Assembly: GCA_934717555.1 (NCBI GenBank)
Contig: CAKUYY010000003.1
Span: forward strand, 15,664-79,663
Direction of reading: 5' to 3'
Length of the DNA stretch: 64,000 nt
From: an uncultured Clostridium sp.
GTDB lineage: Bacteria; Bacillota; Clostridia; Oscillospirales; Acutalibacteraceae
Positions 59,527-64,000 of the stretch are shown here, piece after piece (within the stretch, counting starts at the first letter, position 1; the number at the start of each line of letters is the position of its first letter). Both the position numbers and the translations under genes were made by a program. The notes beneath the pieces were generated by a model, which worked only from the letters and a program-made list of their open reading frames with translations, was not told the DNA's origin and did not search any database.

Positions 59527-59945
59527 ACATCGATAGCCTGGAGACAGGGGTTGTCATCGACCATATCAAAGCCGGAAGCAGTATGAAAATTTACCGATAT
59601 TTGGAATTGGACAAGCTGGATTGCTGTGTGGCCATTATCAAAAATGCCAAGAGCGATAAATTTGGCAGAAAAGATATCATCAAGATCGAAGGGGACGTGC
59701 AGATTGATCTGGATGTGCTGGGTTTCATCGACCACAACATCACGGTCAACCGCATCCGTGGGGGAAAGATTGTAGGCAAGGAACACCTGACCCTTCCCGA
59801 GCAGGTAAAAAATATTGTACACTGTAAAAATCCCCGCTGTATCAGTACGGTGGAAGAAGGGATAGAACATATCTTTAAGCTTTGCGACAGCGAAAAACAC
59901 TTGTACCGCTGTATTTACTGCGAACAGGAGTATACCAGCAAATAA
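59520..59945 (+). CDS. pyrI: Aspartate carbamoyltransferase regulatory subunit
   Basis: A 141-residue nucleotide-binding regulatory chain. The N-terminal allosteric domain has GVVIDHIKAGSSMKIYRYL and KIEGDVQIDLDVLGFIDHNI; the C-terminal zinc site has cysteines in HCKNPRCIS and YRCIYCEQ. It confers feedback control by nucleotides. It overlaps pyrB by seven bases. A terminator follows 53 bases after the stop, so pyrBI is a two-gene operon. Confidence 0.96.
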   Translation: MLNIDSLETGVVIDHIKAGSSMKIYRYLELDKLDCCVAIIKNAKSDKFGRKDIIKIEGDVQIDLDVLGFIDHNITVNRIRGGKIVGKEHLTLPEQVKNIVHCKNPRCISTVEEGIEHIFKLCDSEKHLYRCIYCEQEYTSK

Positions 59946-59998
59946 AAAGATAAATTCCTGCACCCTGTACCATTTTATAGAATAATTGATAGGAAAAA

Positions 59999-60030
59999 GA
60001 ACCCGTCCTGTGACCCAGGGCGGGTTCCTT
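59999..60030 (+). terminator. pyrBI terminator
   Basis: GAACCCGTCCTG (59999-60010) pairs with CAGGGCGGGTTC (60016-60027), with one G-U type mismatch, followed by CTTCATTT. Confidence 0.75.
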
Positions 60031-60121
60031 CATTTCTCCATGATTTAACAAGGGAAGGCAGGGAGGGTCAAAGGCTGTTTATAGGATCTTTGTCCCCCAG
60101 CCAATGGAAGTAGAAGTAATA

Positions 60122-60739
60122 TTATCGTGGGACCGTCTTGCTATAAATAAAACATTTTAATGGGACTTGTTTTTTTCCCATATCCAAGACAATGCTGCGC
60201 TCACACATCCGTGAAAAGCCCCTTTTTTCGTAAAACTGATAGGTACAGGCGTCATCGGTATAAAGGTAAATCTTTTTTCCTGGTTCCCTGTGCTCAAGTT
60301 CAGAAAGCAACGCGCTTCCAACCCCTTTTGTGGACAGCGATGGGGTGGCGGCCAAAAAGGTGATTTCACCATCGGGGGAATTATCTTTTAAATATTCTGC
60401 AAGCATGTCCTTGTTCGTTTTCTCGTATAAACTGGCGCCGCCTTTATGGGAAAGGTTTTGCAGGCAATGGAACAGCTTGATGTAACAGGTTTTCCAAAAG
60501 GACCGATATGGTTTTTGTTCCCCTTTGATTTCGGCGAGCAATACGCCCGCAAATGTGTCTCCAACATATGCGGCGATGGCCTGTGTGGCACGGGTAATTT
60601 CCAGATACCAGAAATATCTTCCATACAGGTTCAATAAAAGTCTGCTGTCCATATACCAGTTAAAATGCATCCCGGTGATCGCGGACTGTATGGCTTTTTT
60701 ATGGTCGGATTTCCTAAGTTTTTTTATTTCTATTTTCAA
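60122..60739 (-). CDS. GNAT-family N-acetyltransferase
   Basis: A 205-residue acetyltransferase. The acetyl-CoA region is ATPSLSTKGVGSALLSELEH (motif A, about residues 130-149), followed by IYLYTDDACTYQFYEKRGF (motif B). Wording and length match the GNAT group typified by short cytoplasmic acetyltransferases of unknown substrate. It stands alone, with no clear partner genes. Confidence 0.85.
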   Translation of the reverse strand: MKIEIKKLRKSDHKKAIQSAITGMHFNWYMDSRLLLNLYGRYFWYLEITRATQAIAAYVGDTFAGVLLAEIKGEQKPYRSFWKTCYIKLFHCLQNLSHKGGASLYEKTNKDMLAEYLKDNSPDGEITFLAATPSLSTKGVGSALLSELEHREPGKKIYLYTDDACTYQFYEKRGFSRMCERSIVLDMGKKQVPLKCFIYSKTVPR

Positions 60740-60869
60740 AAAGGCACCCCCAGGCGTTAGTTGTGAAATAGGACTATTTAAGAAAATTCTATGCTGGTAT
60801 CCTTATATTGCTGATGATAACAAAAAATTTATTTATTGAAAGAATTTTGGACGTTATTTTTCTGATAAG

Positions 60870-60910
60870 AAAATAGTGAATTTCCACGACAATAGTCTTC
60901 GGAAATTCAC
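60870..60910 (-). terminator. gpsA terminator
   Basis: A perfect 10-bp stem (60876-60885 with 60901-60910); the minus strand continues TATTTTC. It lies 54 bases after the gpsA stop. Confidence 0.7.
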
Positions 60911-60963
60911 CATTTGAGAAATACTCGCCTCCCCGGCAGATTGATCTTACCTGCAGAGGGACG

Positions 60964-61923
60964 TTAAAATTCTTCTTTTAAGCTGCGCAGGAAAAGGCCG
61001 GACAAAACTTGCCGGGGATTTTCCCCATGATTGACAATTGCGTCTACCGCTTTACAGATAGGGAGATCGACGTGGTGGCGGTCTCCCAGTGTTACCAAAG
61101 CCCTGGTGGTGGATACGCCTTCCGCCAATTCATGGTATGGCTGCCCTAAAATAAACAGTTCCCCGAACTTGCGGTTATGGCTGTGTTCGGAAAACAAAGT
61201 AGCTTGGTAATCCCCTAAATGGCATAGGCCGTAGGCGGAGATTTCATTGCCTCCCATGGCTTTGATCAGGCGGGCGATTTCCCGGGTCCCCCGGGACATC
61301 AGGGCGCCCTTTAGGCAGGTATGGTTGACCCCATCCAGCATACCTGCCGCTATGCCGATCACATTTTTAGCCGCTGCACCGATTTCGTTACCAACCAAGT
61401 CTGTTCCATAATAAAACCGGATCAGATCGCTGGAAAAAGTATGTACCAGATCCCGCTTGATTTGATTGTTGAGGGAATCAATGACCATGCAATTGGGGAT
61501 TCCGCGGATAAAATCCTGCACGTGCCCAGGGCCAACCCATACGGCGATGGGGTTTATACCATGGGTGAATTCTTCCATAATCTCACTGAGCCGTTTGCCG
61601 GTGGTTTCCTCGATCCCTTTCATACACAGGACAATAGGCTTTTGCCCTAGGTCACAGCGGACCAGTTGAGACGCAAAACTGCGCAGCGCTTGGGCGCTAA
61701 TGGAAATAATCAAAATTTCGGCGTCCTTGACCGCGGAGGGAAGATCACTGGTGAGGGTGATAGAATCCGGGAGGTCTAATAGATCGTTTTTCCTTTCCTG
61801 TCTTAGCCTTTGATAGTGGGAAGAATCCGGCAGACCCCACAAAGTGACTTCTTTCCCAATATGGTTTAAATACCAGGCGATGAAGGACCCCCACCGGCCG
61901 CAGCCGAGTACCGTTATTTTCAT
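60964..61923 (-). CDS. gpsA: NAD(P)-dependent glycerol-3-phosphate dehydrogenase
   Basis: A 319-residue enzyme reducing dihydroxyacetone phosphate to sn-glycerol-3-phosphate for phospholipid synthesis. The Rossmann loop is ITVLGCGRWGSFIAWYL (residues 3-19), with Arg where many GpsA have Ser. Other marks are VLCMKGIEETTGKRLSEIM, WVGPGHVQDFIRGIPN and the catalytic lysine in GAAAKNVIGIAAGMLDG. ATG 61923 follows GGAGTG; the frame extends 18 codons further. An extended -10 (TGGTATAAT) lies about 100 bases upstream on the minus strand. Confidence 0.9.
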   Translation of the reverse strand: MKITVLGCGRWGSFIAWYLNHIGKEVTLWGLPDSSHYQRLRQERKNDLLDLPDSITLTSDLPSAVKDAEILIISISAQALRSFASQLVRCDLGQKPIVLCMKGIEETTGKRLSEIMEEFTHGINPIAVWVGPGHVQDFIRGIPNCMVIDSLNNQIKRDLVHTFSSDLIRFYYGTDLVGNEIGAAAKNVIGIAAGMLDGVNHTCLKGALMSRGTREIARLIKAMGGNEISAYGLCHLGDYQATLFSEHSHNRKFGELFILGQPYHELAEGVSTTRALVTLGDRHHVDLPICKAVDAIVNHGENPRQVLSGLFLRSLKEEF

Positions 61924-62037
61924 GGCAAACACTCCTGTTCCGATATGGTGATTGGAGAGAGGAAGCAATTTTTCCACTCTCTCAGTTATTGCTTTCCAGT
62001 ATGAACACCCTCATTATACCATAGAACCGGAAAAAAA

Positions 62038-62406
62038 TCAGTCAGAGGGAGGCTTTTTATAAAAGAGCTGTTTGATGCCCATGATTAACAGGAGGACCCC
62101 AAATAGTTTCCCGAGGATTCCGCCGTCGATTACGGTGGACAACCAGGCCCCTGCCAATGCCCCGATTACCCCCAGAGAGGAGCAGAGAAGGGCTGTTTTC
62201 CAGTCAATCAAATGTTTCTTCCAGTAAATAATCAAGGCAATTATAGCGCTGGGGATGAAGAAAAGCAGATTAATCCCCTGCGCAGTCCCCTGTTCCACTC
62301 CGGCGAACAGGGTTAAATAAATGATGAGGATACCGCCGCCCCCCATCCCCATGGCGCCCAATATACCGGAGGCGGTTCCGGCCAGCGCCGACCAAAGCCA
62401 GCTCAT
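62038..62406 (-). CDS. TSUP-family transporter subunit, half-size (second of a pair)
   Basis: A 122-residue membrane protein with four helices, corresponding to half of a TauE/SafE (TSUP) permease. It has the family glycine motif GTASGILGAMGMGGGGILII at residues about 10-29 and YWKKHLIDWKTALLCSSLG. TSUP proteins move sulfite, sulfonates or other organic anions; the substrate is unknown. Its ATG overlaps the stop of the first half gene by four bases, so the two halves are made together and probably assemble as a heterodimer. Confidence 0.82.
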   Translation of the reverse strand: MSWLWSALAGTASGILGAMGMGGGGILIIYLTLFAGVEQGTAQGINLLFFIPSAIIALIIYWKKHLIDWKTALLCSSLGVIGALAGAWLSTVIDGGILGKLFGVLLLIMGIKQLFYKKPPSD

Positions 62407-62762
62407 CGGATTAACATCCGGAAGGCTGCCCAGATCATCAGGATACCAAAAATACGCTTGAGACAAACGTCGTTGATCTTGGTTAGCAGAATAGAGCCTA
62501 TCACCGATCCCACAGCTCCCCATAACAGATAGGGGGTAGCATCCGAAATCTGTACCCGTCCGGAGGTGAGATACAGAATGGAGCTGACAATACAGATAGG
62601 CAGAATGACACAAACGGAAGTTGCATGTGCCTTTCGTGGGCTGAGGCCAGTTTTTCCCAATACAGGGACAATAATCATGCCGCCTCCAGCACCCAACAGG
62701 CCGTTAAATGTCCCGGCCACCAGTCCTCCCAGGGAAGCGATCCATTTTTTCTTTTTCATCAT
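62403..62762 (-). CDS. TSUP-family transporter subunit, half-size (first of a pair)
   Basis: A 119-residue membrane protein of four helices, the counterpart of the next gene. The signature is GGLVAGTFNGLLGAGGGMII near residues 9-28, then KAHATSVCVILPICIVSSIL. A complete TSUP permease is normally a single 250-residue chain with an internal repeat; here the two repeats are separate genes. ATG 62762 follows GGAAGG; the frame extends six codons. Confidence 0.82.
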   Translation of the reverse strand: MMKKKKWIASLGGLVAGTFNGLLGAGGGMIIVPVLGKTGLSPRKAHATSVCVILPICIVSSILYLTSGRVQISDATPYLLWGAVGSVIGSILLTKINDVCLKRIFGILMIWAAFRMLIR

Positions 62763-62890
62763 TATCGAACCTTCCAGCATGTTTGTAAGGCCGGCCTGTT
62801 ATAAAAATGCAAGTAAGGCCGGAAAAGAGGTATCGCTGTTAGCATACCCCGATTTTTCCTGATTTGTCCTGGAAAGTTGTGGAAAAAAAG

Positions 62891-62919
62891 AAAAAGCTTC
62901 CGGATTTCGGAAGCTTTTA
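62891..62919 (-). terminator. 6S RNA terminator
   Basis: A stem of AAAAGCTTCCG/CGGAAGCTTTT type spans 62892-62917; the minus strand continues CTTTTTTT. Confidence 0.85.
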
Positions 62920-62923
62920 TCCA

Positions 62924-63134
62924 TTAAAAAAGGAATCCCGCCTGACCGTAATGTGCTATCCATAACCTGCCTACTGTAAGACAGGTGGGTGCCCGCCCTC
63001 CGGTTTCACGCTCCCTTCTTCCGGCCCTAAGGCCGGGAGGTCTGCAATCCGCCGGCGGAGACAAAGCTCCCGAGAAAAATATTGTAGGGTTATATAAGCA
63101 CGGTCCGCGCATCAGGCAGGGGTTTACTGCTCTC
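62924..63134 (-). ncRNA. ssrS: 6S RNA
   Basis: Read on the minus strand, the two ends pair as a long interrupted stem: CCTGCCTGA (63120-63112) with TCAGGCGGG (62945-62937), and GTGCTTATATAACC with GGTTATGGATAGCAC. Between them lies a large central bubble and a GC-rich apical stem (TCCCGGCC with GGCCGGAAGAAGGGA). The 3' half contains GGGCACCCACCTG, a phrase I associate with bacterial 6S RNAs. A TATAAT box (63142-63147) lies just upstream and a strong terminator just downstream. 6S RNA binds sigma-70-type RNA polymerase in stationary phase. The exact ends are estimates. Confidence 0.78.
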
Positions 63135-63187
63135 TGTAAAGATTATATCACAAAATACGGAATTTATGAAGGTTTATCCCTAAAAAT

Positions 63188-63499
63188 TTACTGAGCGGGG
63201 TTTTCTTCTTCCTCATCGTCATATAACTCTTCAAAACGGCTCTCAAACTGCTCAGCAAGCTGGTCCAGCAGCTCTTCGTCTTCCACTTCTGCTAACTGCT
63301 GCTCGCCGTATTCATCAATCACTTCAAAGATATAATAGGTACCGTCAGAATCCAGGGAATCTTCCGGGTCCTCGAAGGTAGGAAGCAGAGCATAGTAACA
63401 TCCGTCGTCATTTTCAATAACGTCTAAAATTTCAAATTCGTGTTCATTGCCTTCATCATCGATTAAGGTAATCAGATCAGCGGCAAACTCATTATCCAT
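63188..63499 (-). CDS. DUF1292 family small acidic protein
   Basis: A strongly acidic protein of 103 residues. It has the DUF1292 pattern: DLITLIDDEGNEHEFEILDV, then YYALLPT and YYIFEVIDE..., ending in a Glu/Asp-rich tail. Such proteins (YrzB-like) are common in Firmicutes, often near ruvX-like genes; their function is unknown. ATG 63499 follows GTGAGGG; a GTG five codons upstream is less likely. It directly follows the 6S RNA gene region on the same strand. Confidence 0.85.
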   Translation of the reverse strand: MDNEFAADLITLIDDEGNEHEFEILDVIENDDGCYYALLPTFEDPEDSLDSDGTYYIFEVIDEYGEQQLAEVEDEELLDQLAEQFESRFEELYDDEEEENPAQ

Positions 63500-63900
63500 A
63501 GGGGGAACCCTCACTTTCTATATCAATTCTTTTTCCATTTTACCGTTACTTTTCCATGAAGTCAACAAAAATATTTGATTGCAAATAAATAACAGGAATT
63601 TTTAATTTTGTTGGAAAAAAGTATTGACATTTTACATATGTGTGCTATAATATAGACAACAAAAGGAAATCAAACAGAAAGAACCTGAAAGGTTCAGAAG
63701 ACATCATCAAAGTTTATAAAGAAAGTATAGATGGTTTGGTTTCCAGAAGGAAGGGAGTGAGTCCAATGGGCGATAGTAAACCACAACATTTTATAAGCTT
63801 TGGCCTCATTGGTCAAAGCTTCCAGAGAAAGGCTTCCATCATTCACTAAAAAGGTTATAAAGGGAGGACAAGTTGCTGTAAACCTTGAGAGCAAGGCACT
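63500..63900. other. Region with a strong promoter and no clear gene
   Basis: After the promoter at 63624-63651, the plus strand holds a GAACC/GGTTC hairpin (near 63691-63704) and an 11-bp hairpin AAGCTTTGGCC/GGTCAAAGCTT (about 63796-63822). It also holds one short frame (63766-63849, 27 codons) behind AGGGAG. I cannot tell whether this is a leader RNA, a small RNA or a small peptide gene. Confidence 0.45.
63624..63651 (+). promoter_or_regulatory. Strong promoter near the window end
   Basis: TTGACA (63624-63629), 16-base spacer, TATAAT (63646-63651); both boxes are perfect. Confidence 0.85.
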
Positions 63901-64000
63901 ATGGCAAATAGATCCAAGCGAGTGATAAGTTTTTATAATACAGTGAACAGAATGGAAGAAAAAGAAATGTTAACCGGTTCGATAACAAGTTGTTATATAA
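63901..64000 (+). CDS. Possible start of a gene running off the window
   Basis: An ATG at 63901 opens a frame that stays open for 33 codons to the window edge (MANRSKRVISFYNTVNRMEE...). AAGG lies five bases before it, and the strong promoter is 250 bases upstream. The basic start and the phrase MEEKEMLTGSI are compatible with a small RNA-binding protein, but too little is visible to name a family. Confidence 0.3.
   Translation, partial: MANRSKRVISFYNTVNRMEEKEMLTGSITSCYI

Overview
The window looks like a chromosomal segment of a low-to-middle GC anaerobic Firmicute, most likely a gut Clostridia (Oscillospiraceae/Ruminococcaceae type). The reasons are strong AGGAGG-type ribosome sites with frequent TTG and GTG starts, TTGACA-N17-TATAAT promoters, a tryptophan T-box, a Firmicute-style 6S RNA, GTP-dependent PEP carboxykinase, a pyrBI aspartate carbamoyltransferase pair, and a wall-polysaccharide locus with an ABC exporter. 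I see no tRNA, rRNA, CRISPR array or prophage.

Left part (1-32,500): mostly housekeeping. A metallo-beta-lactamase-fold hydrolase is followed by a minus-strand dusB/PH-domain cluster. DNA polymerase I then heads a plus-strand run (TPR membrane protein, Nudix, YwlE-type arginine phosphatase, RimI, TsaD). Next come pckG with its own consensus promoter and terminator, a purine permease, and a 1.2-kb DDE-type IS element that separates a small minus-strand gene from its promoter. After these are a ROK-like protein, a cysteine-synthase paralogue, an apparently non-catalytic rhomboid-like protein, a GH13 glycosidase fused to DUF1653, an aldo/keto reductase, a methyltransferase, a homocysteine methyltransferase/MTHFR fusion, an Imm5-like protein, TrpB2 under a Trp-specific T-box, a membrane-anchored MutS-type ATPase and RlmA.

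Central part (32,500-49,600): a surface-polysaccharide locus, all on the plus strand. It has an initiating polyprenyl-phosphate sugar transferase, two GT2 enzymes, the complete dTDP-L-rhamnose pathway (rfbA, rfbD, rfbB, rfbC), an ABC exporter (permease plus a short ATPase), a 900-residue methyltransferase/coiled-coil/GT2/GT2 fusion, two AT-rich membrane genes (one DUF2142), a LicD phosphotransferase and a GT4 enzyme. Together they would make a rhamnose-containing chain on undecaprenyl phosphate, export it through the membrane and decorate it.

Right part (49,600-64,000): a minus-strand group of YbaK deacylase, HAD hydrolase, a membrane-anchored protein, a sensor kinase/response regulator pair and a VanY-type D,D-carboxypeptidase; an acidic membrane protein with two lipocalin-like repeats; a LbH nucleotidyltransferase-like protein preceded by a possible attenuator; pyridoxamine kinase; pyrB-pyrI; a GNAT protein; gpsA; a split TSUP transporter; 6S RNA; and a DUF1292 protein. 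The window ends in a strongly promoted region with at most small open frames.

All assignments come from reading the sequence and recalling family motifs. No alignment, folding or database search was run.
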